Shown here: piece by piece, positions 24,431 to 34,201 of the stretch | Layout: each line of letters begins with the position of its first letter | Numbering within the stretch: position 1 is the first letter of the stretch | Source: JBGPOS01 sp041488155 | GTDB taxonomy: Bacteria > Chloroflexota > Dehalococcoidia > Tepidiformales > Tepidiformaceae | NCBI GenBank assembly: GCA_041488155.1 | Contig: JBGPOS010000001.1 | Location: 1 to 64,000 of the forward strand | DNA length: 64,000 nt | Direction: 5' to 3' | Position numbers and translations under genes: made by a program | Notes under the pieces: model-generated | What the model saw: only the letters and a program-made list of their open reading frames with translations | What the model was told of the DNA's origin: nothing | Databases searched by the model: none

Positions 24431-25536
24431 CAAGCGCCTCCTGCGGCCGTGGCCGCAGCCGGGACCGAGCTGAACTTGGGCATCACTTCCCTGGCGAAGA
24501 GACGAAGACTGTCGAGAACCTGCTGCTGCGGGACCGTTTCGATTGCGTTGAGCAGGAACGTCATCCGATCGACGCCGACGGCTTCCCACTTCTTGACGAC
24601 TTCGACGATGCGATCGGGGTTGCCTATGGCAAGTCCTTCCGGCACGCCTCCGCCGCTGGGAGCTGTAGACTCGCGCCGCAGCGCGGGAAGGAGGCCGAGG
24701 TTCGGGTAGGAGCGGCTCGGATAGGCCTGGCGGGCAGCGAGGAGTTGCTCCGCGAGATAGTTGAAGGTGCCAGCGACTCGCTGGCCGGTACGAATGCCGA
24801 ATTCGTTGTCTTCGTGACAGAAGAGGAAATTCACCGTGTTGACCTGCTCGTTGACGAACGAGCCGACAGGCTCGCAGTACTTGATGCGGCGCCGGTACTC
24901 GGCGATCTTCACTTCCTGTTCGGCAAACCCGCCGAAGGTGAGGCCAAGGCTGCCGAGGCCCCGGTCAGCAGCATCGAGCTCGGTTCCGGGGCTTGTTACC
25001 GCCACCCACATCGGGGGATGGGGCTTCTGGTAGGGCTTCGGAAGGACTGCCCGGGCCGGCATCGAGAACGAATATCCCTCGTGGCTGAAGCGTTCCTGCG
25101 TCCACATCTTGGGGATGACGCGGACGTACTCGTCCCAGGTCTTCTTGGTCTCGTCAGGGTCGGCCCTGAAGCCGCCGAGCTCGGTCCAGGTTGCCGAGCG
25201 ACCTGTGCCAACTTCGAGCCGTCCCCCCGACACGATGTCCAGCACCGCGGTTCGTTCGGCGATGTGGATCGGATGGTTGAACTGCGGCACGCAAACGATG
25301 ATGCCGTGGCCCACGCGGATCCTCTTTGTCTGCATCGCGCACGCTGTGAGGAATATCTCGGGGGCGGAGCAGTGGGAATATTCCTCAAGGAAGTGGTGTT
25401 CTACCGCCCAGACCTGGTCGAAGCCGAGCTCATCGGCGAGACGAACCTGCTCGAGGCAGTTCTGATAGACCTGATACTCGGTGTCGGCCTCCCAGGGCCG
25501 CGGGACGGAGATTTCGTAGAAGATTCCGAACTTCAT
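24430..25536 (-). CDS. LLM class flavin/F420-dependent oxidoreductase
   Basis: The protein has 368 residues starting MKFGIFYEISVPRPWEADTE with RBS GGAGGTG. Motifs: FDQVWAVEHHFLEEYSHC, RIRVGHGIIVCVPQFNHPIHIAERTAVLDIVS and VGTGRSATWTELGGF. It is a paralogue of the gene at 15110-16267, also sharing KPYQKPHPPMWVAV and CEPVGSFVNEQVN. It overlaps the downstream decarboxylase-like gene by one base, indicating a two-gene operon. TAGATT about 40 nt upstream is a possible -10. The substrate is unknown. Confidence 0.87.
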   Translation of the reverse strand: MKFGIFYEISVPRPWEADTEYQVYQNCLEQVRLADELGFDQVWAVEHHFLEEYSHCSAPEIFLTACAMQTKRIRVGHGIIVCVPQFNHPIHIAERTAVLDIVSGGRLEVGTGRSATWTELGGFRADPDETKKTWDEYVRVIPKMWTQERFSHEGYSFSMPARAVLPKPYQKPHPPMWVAVTSPGTELDAADRGLGSLGLTFGGFAEQEVKIAEYRRRIKYCEPVGSFVNEQVNTVNFLFCHEDNEFGIRTGQRVAGTFNYLAEQLLAARQAYPSRSYPNLGLLPALRRESTAPSGGGVPEGLAIGNPDRIVEVVKKWEAVGVDRMTFLLNAIETVPQQQVLDSLRLFAREVMPKFSSVPAAATAAGGA

Positions 25537-25605
25537 CGGATCACCTCCAGAGGCTTGCTTACGAGCGGCAATCTACCACAGGTGAGAGGCGAATCGGTGC
25601 GCTCG

Positions 25606-26883
25606 TCACGGGGTGCGGGAAGCAGCCGGACTGGCGCTGGGCGTCGGGGACGCCGGCTGTGTAGTCGTGGAGGCAGTGGGACTCGCTGGGGTCGGTGGCC
25701 TCGCGGTTGGGGAGACGCTCGGAGTTGGAGAGGGTGTTTGCGTCGGAGTGGGTGTCGGAGTCGAGGTCGCGGGGATCGTCGGCGTCCGTGTGGGCGCGCT
25801 CGTAGGCACGACTGTAGCAACGGGTGTTGGCGTTTTCGGGACGGGGTTGTCATCGCCGCGTTGGAGCAGATAGGCGCCGGCTACCCCCAGTCCCGCTGCG
25901 AAGGCGAGAGCCAGCGCCGCTGCGAGCCACGGCCCGGCTCCGGCGCCTCGTCGCTGTTCCGTCGGAGGCGCGGCCCGGCGCACGCGGGAGGTTTGGGGCC
26001 GTGACGGCGGCGGACGCCGCACCGCAGGTACCGGAGTTGGGGCTGGGGTCGGGGGCAGCCTCGCCCCTCCCTCTGCGACCGCTCGAAGAGCGGCTCCGAA
26101 TTCGGCCGCCGACCCGAATCGAGTCTGCGGGACAGGAGCCAACCCCCTCGCGAGTACCGCCTCGAGCTGGAGCGATGCGTCGGGCGCGAAGGTGCGGAGG
26201 AGCGGGGCGGGGGCGGCGAGCCGTCGTCCCGCCACAGCCGCAGCCGTGCCGCCAGTAAATGGCAGGCGGCCGGCGACCATTTCGTAGACCGTTAAGGCTA
26301 GGGAGTAGATGTCGGAACGGGCGTCAGCAGGCGCGCCCTGAAGCACCTCCGGGGCAAGGTAGGCAATGGTGCCAAGGATGTCCCTGGCCGCTTGTGGGGA
26401 GAGCGTCCGGGCGACGGTCTCGGCGATGCCGAAGTCCGCGACTTTGGCCACACCTTCTTCGTTGACAAGGATGTTCTCGGGCTTGACGTCGCAATGGATG
26501 ACGGCCTGACCGTGTGCGTGGTGCAACGCAGCGGCGACCTGCTCGCCGTAGCGAAGGGCTTCTTGTTCCGTCAGCCGGCCGCGGCTTTCGATTAGCTGAC
26601 GAACTGAGTAGCCGTGAACGTATTCGGCGACCAGAAAGTGGCGGCCTTCGTGGACCCCGGTGTCGTAGACCGAGACGATGTTGGGATGCTGCAAACTTGC
26701 CACTAGGCGGGCTTCGCGCTGCAAGCTGCCGACGAGGTCCGCGTCGATAGACTCGCGCAGCACCTTGACTGCCACCCAACGGCCGAGGCGCTGATCCTCG
26801 GCGAGCCACACTTCTGACATACCACCTGTGCCTAGCAGTCGCTCGAGGCGATATCGTGCTTCGATGACATCGGAAGGATTCAA
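25606..26883 (-). CDS. Membrane Ser/Thr protein kinase (PknB-like, non-RD), Pro/Thr-rich exterior
   Basis: The protein has 425 residues from a TTG at 26883; no ATG or GTG fits before the P-loop. The kinase domain has LLGTGGMSEVW near residue 18, VAVKVL near 40, HCDVKPENIL near 129, ADFGIAE and YLAPEVLQ. The catalytic loop is H-C-D rather than H-R-D, a non-RD kinase, which usually does not rely on activation-loop phosphorylation in the same way. Residues about 318-340 are a single TM helix. The remainder is an extracellular Pro/Thr/Ser low-complexity region, with no PASTA domain. It is divergent from rodA and in the FHA/PBP cluster, suggesting control of wall growth. Confidence 0.87.
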   Translation of the reverse strand: MNPSDVIEARYRLERLLGTGGMSEVWLAEDQRLGRWVAVKVLRESIDADLVGSLQREARLVASLQHPNIVSVYDTGVHEGRHFLVAEYVHGYSVRQLIESRGRLTEQEALRYGEQVAAALHHAHGQAVIHCDVKPENILVNEEGVAKVADFGIAETVARTLSPQAARDILGTIAYLAPEVLQGAPADARSDIYSLALTVYEMVAGRLPFTGGTAAAVAGRRLAAPAPLLRTFAPDASLQLEAVLARGLAPVPQTRFGSAAEFGAALRAVAEGGARLPPTPAPTPVPAVRRPPPSRPQTSRVRRAAPPTEQRRGAGAGPWLAAALALAFAAGLGVAGAYLLQRGDDNPVPKTPTPVATVVPTSAPTRTPTIPATSTPTPTPTQTPSPTPSVSPTARPPTPASPTASTTTQPASPTPSASPAASRTP

Positions 26884-26946
26884 GAGAAACTGAGTCTCCG
26901 CACAGCGGCCTCGGCAATCGGATCGAGGGAACGGAACCTCGAGCTC

Positions 26947-28182
26947 GTGCTGCTGCTTGCCAGCATCGGGTTCATCGCCGTGGCGTGGAAGGCCCTGGAC
27001 GCAGCCGAATTCGCGATGCCCAAAGATTCGGGGCGGATCCTAGCGCAATTCACAGCGGCCGCGCTCGTGGGGCACGCCGGACTGCGGCTCCTGGTCCCGC
27101 GCGCGGCGCCGCAGCCTTACGCAATCGTGATGCTGCTAACGGCCATCGGGCTGGCCTTCGTAACCCGATTGGCGCCGGGGGTAGCCCAGGATCAGGTCAA
27201 CTGGGTGACGCTCGGCGTGGCCGGGATGCTCGTCTCTACCTGGGGGGCGCGGCGATACGCGCTCCTGCGTTCGTACAAGTACACGGCGGCTGTGTTCGCT
27301 CTCGTGCTGCTACTGGTGACGGGAGTGGCCGGCACCACGATCAACGGTGCACGACTCTGGATCACTGTTGCTGGCACCACCGTGCAAACCACGGAGCTGA
27401 TAAAGCTCTTCCTCCTGGTGTTCCTGGCGGGGTATCTCGCCGATGAGTCTGCCGTACTGGCAGCGCCTCGGCTCAGTTTCGGGGGGCGTGCCTATTCCTC
27501 GATCCCGTACTTGGCACCACTCGCGGTCCTGTGGCTGGTGGCGATGACCGCCGTTGCGCTCTTGAAGGACCTCGGGACGGTGATGCTGATGCTCAGCGTT
27601 GGCGTAGCGGGGCTTTACATTTCCACTGGTCGCGCGCGGTTCGTCATCGGAGGCGCGGCGATGCTGCTGTTCGCCGTGTTAGCCGGCTACCTCGCTTTCG
27701 GACACGTGCGTACGCGCATCGACACCTGGCTCGACCCGTACGGCCAGCCCGCCGGCGCCGGCTACCAGACGTTGCAGAGCACCTACGCGATCCAGGCGGG
27801 AGGCGTCACCGGCCAGGGCCTCGGGCTTGGATCGCCCCAGACGATACCGGCTGCGCCCACCGACTACGTCTACAGCGCCATTGCGGAGGAGCTGGGACTG
27901 GCGGGCGCAATCGGGCTGGCGCTTCTCTATCTGGTCCTTCTGTTTGCGGGCTTACGAGTGGCCCTGCGCGTTGGGGACGACTACGGCCGGATGCTGGCGG
28001 CCACCATCGTCGTCCTGATTGCTTTCCAGGCGGGCGTCATCATCGCCGGGAACGTGAGAGTCATCCCGACCACCGGGATCACTCTTCCGTTCGTGAGCTA
28101 CGGTGGATCGAGCCTGATCGTGAACTTCGCGCTGATCGGGCTCCTGTTGGGAATATCGGGGCAGACGGAGGAACGCCGCTAG
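26947..28182 (+). CDS. rodA: FtsW/RodA/SpoVE family peptidoglycan polymerase
   Basis: The protein has 411 residues or slightly more, with about ten TM helices. SEDS hallmarks are present: INGARLWI near residue 119, ALLKDLGTVMLM near 205, GVTGQGLGLGSPQ, DYVYSAIAEELGLAGA near 300, and TTGITLPFVSYGGSSL near 375. The frame continues upstream without a stop (RERNLELVLLLA) but has no clear ATG/GTG/TTG with an RBS before 26947, so the start is uncertain and a rare ATT/CTG start is possible. It polymerises glycan strands with a class B PBP, here encoded 1.1 kb away. The last bases (CTAG) are shared with the convergent FHA gene's stop. Confidence 0.87.
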   Translation: MLLLASIGFIAVAWKALDAAEFAMPKDSGRILAQFTAAALVGHAGLRLLVPRAAPQPYAIVMLLTAIGLAFVTRLAPGVAQDQVNWVTLGVAGMLVSTWGARRYALLRSYKYTAAVFALVLLLVTGVAGTTINGARLWITVAGTTVQTTELIKLFLLVFLAGYLADESAVLAAPRLSFGGRAYSSIPYLAPLAVLWLVAMTAVALLKDLGTVMLMLSVGVAGLYISTGRARFVIGGAAMLLFAVLAGYLAFGHVRTRIDTWLDPYGQPAGAGYQTLQSTYAIQAGGVTGQGLGLGSPQTIPAAPTDYVYSAIAEELGLAGAIGLALLYLVLLFAGLRVALRVGDDYGRMLAATIVVLIAFQAGVIIAGNVRVIPTTGITLPFVSYGGSSLIVNFALIGLLLGISGQTEERR

Positions 28183-28622
28183 CGTTGAAAGCGGACGACG
28201 ACGGAGCCGAAGGCCAGGTCGTCGCCGACACGCAAGGTGGGCCGTCGACGTCCAAGGGGGCGACCGTTGACGAACGTGCCGTTCGTGCTGCCCAGATCGG
28301 CTATGCGCCAGCCTTCGCGCGTGTAGGTGAGCGACGCGTGGCGTCCGGAGACTGATTGGTCGCCAAGGACGATGCTGTTGCCGGGATCGCGGCCGACGGT
28401 CATCTCACCGGCGAGGGGGATCTCGTCGGCGGGGTTGAGGCCCGTCTGACCCGGAACGAGCACCACGAGCCGTGGCCGACCCGTTGCGAGCGGCGCGGCG
28501 AGTCCAGGCCGGCCACGGGGCCGCAGTCCGCTCCGCATCGTCAACGACACGGCCAGTACGAAGACGAAGATGATGCCGATGAGTCCGAGTCGAAGGACGA
28601 GGAGCTCGCTGGCGTCACTCAC
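28179..28622 (-). CDS. fhaB: FHA-domain membrane protein (FhaB type)
   Basis: The protein has 147 residues from the GTG at 28622, which overlaps the end of fhaA by 8 bp; an ATG at 28652 is an alternative. One TM helix lies at about residues 8-28 (VLRLGLIGIIFVFVLAVSL). The cytosolic FHA domain follows: VGRDPGNSIVLGDQSVSGRHASL, then IADLGSTNGTFVNG, with the phosphothreonine-binding R, S-x-x-H and N in place. It probably reads phosphorylation by the nearby kinase. Its stop codon is embedded in the same CTAG as the rodA stop. Confidence 0.88.
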   Translation of the reverse strand: MSDASELLVLRLGLIGIIFVFVLAVSLTMRSGLRPRGRPGLAAPLATGRPRLVVLVPGQTGLNPADEIPLAGEMTVGRDPGNSIVLGDQSVSGRHASLTYTREGWRIADLGSTNGTFVNGRPLGRRRPTLRVGDDLAFGSVVVRFQR

Positions 28623-29304
28623 GCGCGGCTTCCACGCGAAGCTCGACATCACCGATGGTGACGATGAGCCCTGGTGTCACCATGACTGAATCGCGGCGAA
28701 TGCCGTTGACGACGAGGCCATTGCGGCTGCCGAGATCGCGCAGAATGAGTCCCGACGCGACCTCGGCGATCTCGGCGTGGTTCCGCGACACGGCGAGGCT
28801 GGCAAGGACCAGATCGTTGCCCGGACCCCGCCCGATCGAGAAGGGGGTGTGGCTAAGGGACACGGTTGACCCGTCGGGTAACACCAGCTGGAATTCTCCT
28901 TGCCGCGTGAGACGCCGGGTGACTCCGGCCAATCGACGGCCGGGTCGATGGGTGGTGTCTACAAAGCGGACGATGACTTCGGGCATCCCTTCCATGGCGG
29001 AGGCAGACGACTCGAAACTGACGTTGAGGGCGCCGACTCGCTGGAGAGAACGACGGCGCTGGATGTCCGAGAGGAGCGTAACAACCTCAGCGCGGAGTCC
29101 TTCCAGATCTGGCTCGAACCGAGCGAAGTCGGCCGGGTGAAGCACCACACGCACCTCGTTCGGCAGACGGCCGCCGGAGATGGCCAGTTCCACGGCAGAT
29201 TGGACGCGCTGCAACAGCTCGAGCGGGTGCAGGTCGCCGCCGCTCACGCGGCGTGCGGTTTGTTCGAGCAATCGTTCGAAGCGAGCCGGGAGGTCGTGGG
29301 TCAT
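28615..29304 (-). CDS. fhaA: DUF3662 plus FHA-domain protein (FhaA type)
   Basis: The protein has 229 residues. The N-terminal DUF3662 region (residues about 1-115) starts MTHDLPARFERLLEQTARRVS and includes VRVVLHPADFARFEP. The C-terminal FHA domain has FSIGRGPGNDLVLASLAVSRNHAEI and LRDLGSRNGLVVNG. The order and pairing with fhaB and pbpA match the actinobacterial fhaA-fhaB-pstP-rodA-pbpA-pknAB locus, in which FhaA binds phosphorylated wall-synthesis partners. It overlaps pbpA by 4 bp upstream and fhaB by 8 bp downstream, so the three are one operon. Confidence 0.88.
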   Translation of the reverse strand: MTHDLPARFERLLEQTARRVSGGDLHPLELLQRVQSAVELAISGGRLPNEVRVVLHPADFARFEPDLEGLRAEVVTLLSDIQRRRSLQRVGALNVSFESSASAMEGMPEVIVRFVDTTHRPGRRLAGVTRRLTRQGEFQLVLPDGSTVSLSHTPFSIGRGPGNDLVLASLAVSRNHAEIAEVASGLILRDLGSRNGLVVNGIRRDSVMVTPGLIVTIGDVELRVEAARE

Positions 29305-30704
29305 CGGCCTAAGGCCGCGCGGAGCACTGCACCCGCTATTGGAGAGGCGACGACGCCACCCTGGCCCCCGTTCTCAACGACCACAGCCAGTGCGATCGTC
29401 GGCTTCTCGGCGGGGGCGAAGGCGATGAACCAGGCGTGCGAGGTGCCCGTTCCCGACTCGGCGGTACCGGTTTTCCCGCCGACGCTGACGCCGGGGATGG
29501 TCACTCCGTTCGCCTGGCCGGCCTCGACGACTGAGACCATGAACTCCCGCATGGTGCGGGCTACGGCGCTGCTCATGACGCGCCGCTGCGACGGCGATTC
29601 GAGCGTGGCGACGGTGCGCTTCCCGTCGAAAGCAGCGAGCCCAAGATGCGGGCTAACGAGCACGCCGTCGTTCGCGATGGTGGCGGCGATGACGGCCATT
29701 TGGAGTGGAGTGACCAGGAGCTGTCCCTGGCCAAAGGCAGTGCTGGCGAGCAGCGTCCTGGTAAGGGCCGCTCCGGGCGCGTGAACCTGTGTGGGAGCAG
29801 TGTCGAGGGTGAAAGCAAGGGCGTGTCCGAGCCCGAAGTTGGAGGCCGTTTCGAGGAGGCGGTCCCAGCCGAGGGACACGCCCACCTGCGCGAAGATGGC
29901 GTTCACGGAGAAGGTGAAGGCGTTCTTGAAGGGGTAGGTGCCCGGCCCCTGTGGCACGTTTCGGCAGGAGACGGGGAAGCCATCGATGACGACTTCGCCG
30001 GGGCAAGTGACCATGGTTTCGGGCGTGATGACCTGGTTCTCGAGGGCCGATGTCGCGGTCACGGTCTTGAACGTGGAGCCAGGCGGGTAGCTGCCCTGAG
30101 TCGCGCGGTTGAGGAGTGGGGATGCCGGGTCAGCGACGAGGGAGTCGCCGCTGCGGGAGATGGCGCCGGGGTCGTAGGTGGGGACGCTGACCATGGCGAG
30201 GACTTCGCCAGAGCGCGGGTCGAGGACGACTACGGCGCCGCGCCTGGCGCCAAGTGCCTGGGCGGCCGCGGACTGGATCCTGGGATCGATCGTCAGACGG
30301 ACGTCGAGGCCGCGAGTGACAGTACGGCGGAACTCCGCATCGAGGGCGGCCTGCCACGAACCCACGCCGGAACTGCCGCTCAGGTAGTCGTTGAAGACGA
30401 GCTCTGCGCCCTGGGAGCCGAAGCGTGCATCGAGGTAGCCGACTTCGTGGGCGACCGAGGCGACCGGATAGCGCCGGCTGCCATCGGGGTTGGAGACGGC
30501 GAGCTCGTTGCCTTCGCGGTCGAGGATGCGGCCGCGGTGGGGGTTGGCGAAGGCTGCGAGCACCCTTGGGTTGGTGCTCTCGGTGGCGAGATCGGTGCGG
30601 AAGACCTGCCAGTAGGAGAGGACAGCGAAGCAGCCGAGGAGGGCGATGATGGCGATGTTGCCGGTGGCCGCGACTCGCCTTTCGAACTGACCGGGGTAGA
30701 GCAC
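29301..30704 (-). CDS. pbpA: Class B penicillin-binding protein (PbpA/FtsI type transpeptidase)
   Basis: The protein has 467 residues from a GTG at 30704. One TM helix lies near residues 15-35, followed by a dimerisation region (NPHRGRILDREGNELA). In the transpeptidase domain the catalytic Ser is in PPGSTFK near residue 210, with SVN near 265 and GGKTGTAE near 408. It cross-links peptidoglycan with the SEDS partner RodA, encoded 1.1 kb away. TACAAT ends 6 nt before the GTG with no RBS, indicating a leaderless transcript for the pbpA-fhaA-fhaB operon. Confidence 0.92.
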   Translation of the reverse strand: MLYPGQFERRVAATGNIAIIALLGCFAVLSYWQVFRTDLATESTNPRVLAAFANPHRGRILDREGNELAVSNPDGSRRYPVASVAHEVGYLDARFGSQGAELVFNDYLSGSSGVGSWQAALDAEFRRTVTRGLDVRLTIDPRIQSAAAQALGARRGAVVVLDPRSGEVLAMVSVPTYDPGAISRSGDSLVADPASPLLNRATQGSYPPGSTFKTVTATSALENQVITPETMVTCPGEVVIDGFPVSCRNVPQGPGTYPFKNAFTFSVNAIFAQVGVSLGWDRLLETASNFGLGHALAFTLDTAPTQVHAPGAALTRTLLASTAFGQGQLLVTPLQMAVIAATIANDGVLVSPHLGLAAFDGKRTVATLESPSQRRVMSSAVARTMREFMVSVVEAGQANGVTIPGVSVGGKTGTAESGTGTSHAWFIAFAPAEKPTIALAVVVENGGQGGVVASPIAGAVLRAALGR

Positions 30705-30710
30705 GGGGCC

Positions 30711-30716
30711 ATTGTA
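30711..30716 (-). promoter_or_regulatory. -10 element TACAAT placed for a leaderless pbpA transcript
   Basis: Read on the minus strand, TACAAT is followed by GGCCCC and then the GTG start at 30704. A 6-nt gap puts the expected transcription start on the start codon. No RBS exists in between and no clear -35 is visible. Confidence 0.5.
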
Positions 30717-30748
30717 CGGCGCGCTGCCGAGGGCCCGGGGAGGCGAGG

Positions 30749-31921
30749 TTAGCCCCGCGGCAGGCCGAGGCCCCGGGTGGCGATGACGTTGCGCTGGATC
30801 TCGTTCGTGCCGCTGAAAATGCTGGTTGGGACGGACTGGATCATTGCCTCTGGCATTTCGCCGCCGAACGGTGCGGTCGGCTCTTCGGGCATCAGCTGGC
30901 CGGAGAGACCGAGCATGTTGACGGTGAAGTTGAAGATGCGCTGTCCCAACTCCGACTGGTAGATCTTCACGACCGACGATTCGTAGTTCGGGACCATACC
31001 TTTGGACTGCATGTGGCCGATGCGATAGCCGAGGTAGCGGCCAACTCCGTTGGATATGACCAGGTCCGCGACCCTCGTGCGGTACTTCTCGCGCTTCCAG
31101 GTTGGCCCCTGCTTCAGGTATTCGGTGAGGCTTTCGAGGGTTCGTTTCTGGGAGGCGGTGGTGCCGATGCCGGAACGTTCGAAGTCGAGCAGGGTCATGG
31201 CGACGTACCAGCCGCGGTTCTCTTCGCCAATGCGGTTGGCGACCGGTACCCGCACGTCTTCGAAGAAGACTTCGTTGAAGTGGTGGCGGTTGGCCATGTT
31301 GATAAGGGGTCTGACGGTGAGGCCGGGCTTGTTCTTGAGATCGTCGATGAGGAGGAAGCTGATGCCGCGATGCTTGGGGGCGTCGGGATCGCTGCGGACG
31401 AGGCAGAACATCTGGTTGGCGCGGTGACCACCGGAGGTCCAGATCTTCTGGCCGTTGACGACGTATTCGTCGCCGTCGCGGACGGCTCTCGTCTGGAGGC
31501 TGGCAAGGTCGCTGCCGGCGCCGGGTTCGCTATAACCCTGGCACCAGATGTCTTCGCCGCTGGTGATTCGGGGGAGGTAGCGCTTCTTCTGCTCTTCGGA
31601 GCCGTGGATGATGAGGGTGGGGCCGATCATGCCGACGCCGAATCCGCGTGTGCCGGTGTCGGGGGCGCCGTAGTAGCCGAACTCTTCGTTGAAGACCATC
31701 TGCTCTTTGACGTTGGCGGCGAGTCCACCGTATTCCTTCGGCCAAGCAGGGGCGATCCAGCCACGCCTGGCTAGCTGGGCGTTGAATTCCTTCGCCTCCT
31801 CGAAGGCGGCGTCGCTGCGGGCCATGAAGCCGCCGCCCGGTTCCTTTGGAAGGTGTGCCAGGAGGAAGGCTCGGACTTCATCGCGGAGCTTCTCTTCTTG
31901 TTCGCCGAATCGCAGGTCCAT
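30749..31921 (-). CDS. Acyl-CoA dehydrogenase
   Basis: The protein has 390 residues from the ATG at 31921 (MDLRFGEQEEKLRDEVRAFL), preceded by GGAAGGATGGAAA. A much longer in-frame reading to 32758 has no family similarity and overlaps the next gene antisense-free region. FAD and substrate motifs are CQGYSEPGAGSDLASLQT and YVVNGQKIWTSGGHRA. The C-terminal SIFSGTNEIQRNVIATRGLGLPRG is the family end signature. It oxidises an acyl-CoA at the alpha-beta bond and passes electrons to ETF. The length and the FxxxN-type C-terminus fit the broad acyl-CoA dehydrogenase group; chain-length preference is unknown. Confidence 0.9.
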   Translation of the reverse strand: MDLRFGEQEEKLRDEVRAFLLAHLPKEPGGGFMARSDAAFEEAKEFNAQLARRGWIAPAWPKEYGGLAANVKEQMVFNEEFGYYGAPDTGTRGFGVGMIGPTLIIHGSEEQKKRYLPRITSGEDIWCQGYSEPGAGSDLASLQTRAVRDGDEYVVNGQKIWTSGGHRANQMFCLVRSDPDAPKHRGISFLLIDDLKNKPGLTVRPLINMANRHHFNEVFFEDVRVPVANRIGEENRGWYVAMTLLDFERSGIGTTASQKRTLESLTEYLKQGPTWKREKYRTRVADLVISNGVGRYLGYRIGHMQSKGMVPNYESSVVKIYQSELGQRIFNFTVNMLGLSGQLMPEEPTAPFGGEMPEAMIQSVPTSIFSGTNEIQRNVIATRGLGLPRG

Positions 31922-32253
31922 TTTCCATCCTTCCGGGGCGGCCACTGTGAGTGAGGTCGGTTGCGTGATGCCATTCTGCGCCAGCGGGGAGGCGGGCTCA
32001 ATTCGCGGGGACAGAGGGCGGAACCGCGAGCGCCGGCGGCCGGGGACCGACGCGTGAGAAAAAAACGTGGGTTGAACCCTTTGAACCCTTGGAATGCTTG
32101 AGGCGCAAGTTGAGGGCGTCCGCACCGGGTGGAACCAGACGGCTGCTGATAGACCCCGGACGAAGATACTCTCGAACTGATGATGGCGCGCGGGTCCGAC
32201 ACGCGGAAGAGGGCGATGGCAGCGCAGGAACGAGCGGGAAATCTCGACGACGG
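31922..32253. other. Intergenic stretch, no gene seen
   Basis: These 332 bp lie between two minus-strand genes. No frame looks like a protein by composition. Read on the minus strand it holds a tandem AAGGGTTCA repeat (AAGGGTTCAAAGGGTTCA) near 32080 and then a T7 tract (near 32061), without a hairpin. It may contain the acyl-CoA dehydrogenase promoter, which I could not place. Confidence 0.5.
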
Positions 32254-33006
32254 CTACGGTCTCCGGACCGCATCGAGGAGGTAGTGGCTTTCGGTGACGA
32301 CTACGCCCTCCCCGTCGGAGAGCGCCGCTTCGAGGGCGAGCCAGGCGTCGAGATCCGTGGCAAGGTCGAAGCCGGGAAGGGTCCAGGGCGCGACGGCGAC
32401 CATGAAGACGAGGGCGCCAAGTGATGGATAGCGGACGAGCGCGGAGTGGCGTTGGAGGCGTACCTCGAACCCGAGGCCGCGCAGTTCGGCTGAGTAGCGC
32501 GATCCGTGGTCTCCGAAATCTGTCATCTCGGGGAATGCATCTCGAAGTTCGGGCCAGTGGTTGTCGACCTGCTGGGTGAGGAGGCGGCCGCGCATGGTGA
32601 GCACCCGAGCGACCTCGGCAGGTTCGACTCCTTCGTGGCGACTGAGGACTACGTCGAAACTCGCCTGGCGAAACGGGAGCCTCGCGGACTGGGCGGCGAC
32701 AACGGCGATGCCGAAGGGCCGGAGTCTGCGGCTGGCGACCGGGACATTGCTCGACCATTCCTCGGTGGCCACAAATCGTGCTGTGAGGCCCGCCGCGATG
32801 TCGGAAAAGCGCTCACCGCCGCCGGTCGCGAGATCGAGGACCGTGCGGGCCGAGCGAGCGGCTTCGCGGGCGAGCGACTCGTAGTGCCAGGGCGGGCCGG
32901 GATCGAGGGGTTCGACGCCGAGCCAGGCGAAGTCCCAGCCGGTGGAGGAGCGGGCGCGCTCGACCCAGGGCCGAAGCTCTGCCAGGCGGGCGGCCCGATC
33001 TACCAC
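32254..33006 (-). CDS. Class I SAM-dependent methyltransferase
   Basis: The protein has about 250 residues. The GTG at 33006, three bases after the ilvC stop with GAAGAAG just upstream, is preferred to a TTG at 33033 inside ilvC. The AdoMet motif is VLDLATGGGERFSDIA near residue 77. Motif II-like VVAAQSARLPFRQASFDVVLSRHE and the late HHSR-like LRGLGFEV region fit the Methyltransf_11/25 group. The substrate is unknown. Tight linkage to ilvC suggests cotranscription but not necessarily related function. Confidence 0.78.
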   Translation of the reverse strand: MVDRAARLAELRPWVERARSSTGWDFAWLGVEPLDPGPPWHYESLAREAARSARTVLDLATGGGERFSDIAAGLTARFVATEEWSSNVPVASRRLRPFGIAVVAAQSARLPFRQASFDVVLSRHEGVEPAEVARVLTMRGRLLTQQVDNHWPELRDAFPEMTDFGDHGSRYSAELRGLGFEVRLQRHSALVRYPSLGALVFMVAVAPWTLPGFDLATDLDAWLALEAALSDGEGVVVTESHYLLDAVRRP

Positions 33007-33008
33007 GG

Positions 33009-34010
<1,002 letters not shown>

Positions 34011-34113
34011 GGCTGGATCTCCTGGTAGGTGATGGTGTGATGGCTGGCGACTGGCGGCGGGCGCGCTCTAACCGTCCGTCGGGGGGGACTCGAGCCCGGA
34101 GTCGCTACCGAAG

Positions 34114-34163
34114 GGCCCTCACCCCGGCCCTCTCCCGCTGCGGCGGGAGAGGGAGGCTATTTG
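34114..34163. repeat. Dispersed REP-like hairpin repeat, copy D
   Basis: The core GGGCCCTCACCCCGGCCC is followed by CTCTCCCGC-TGC-GGCGGGAGAGGG, an imperfect palindromic stem of about 9 bp. It shares the core with copies at 39756, 39898 and 41078. On the minus strand it lies about 40 bp after the stop codon of the NTF2-like gene, the same placement as the other copies. Confidence 0.7.
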
Positions 34164-34201
34164 TCGAGACGGCACGATACGGCAAGCCAGCCGGAGCGGC
34201 A

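Noticed and set aside
31922..32758. N-terminal extension of the acyl-CoA dehydrogenase frame (669 codons in total)
   Set aside because: The extension is Arg/Pro/Ser-rich with no family similarity and overlaps the methyltransferase gene; the RBS-led ATG at 31921 gives normal length.
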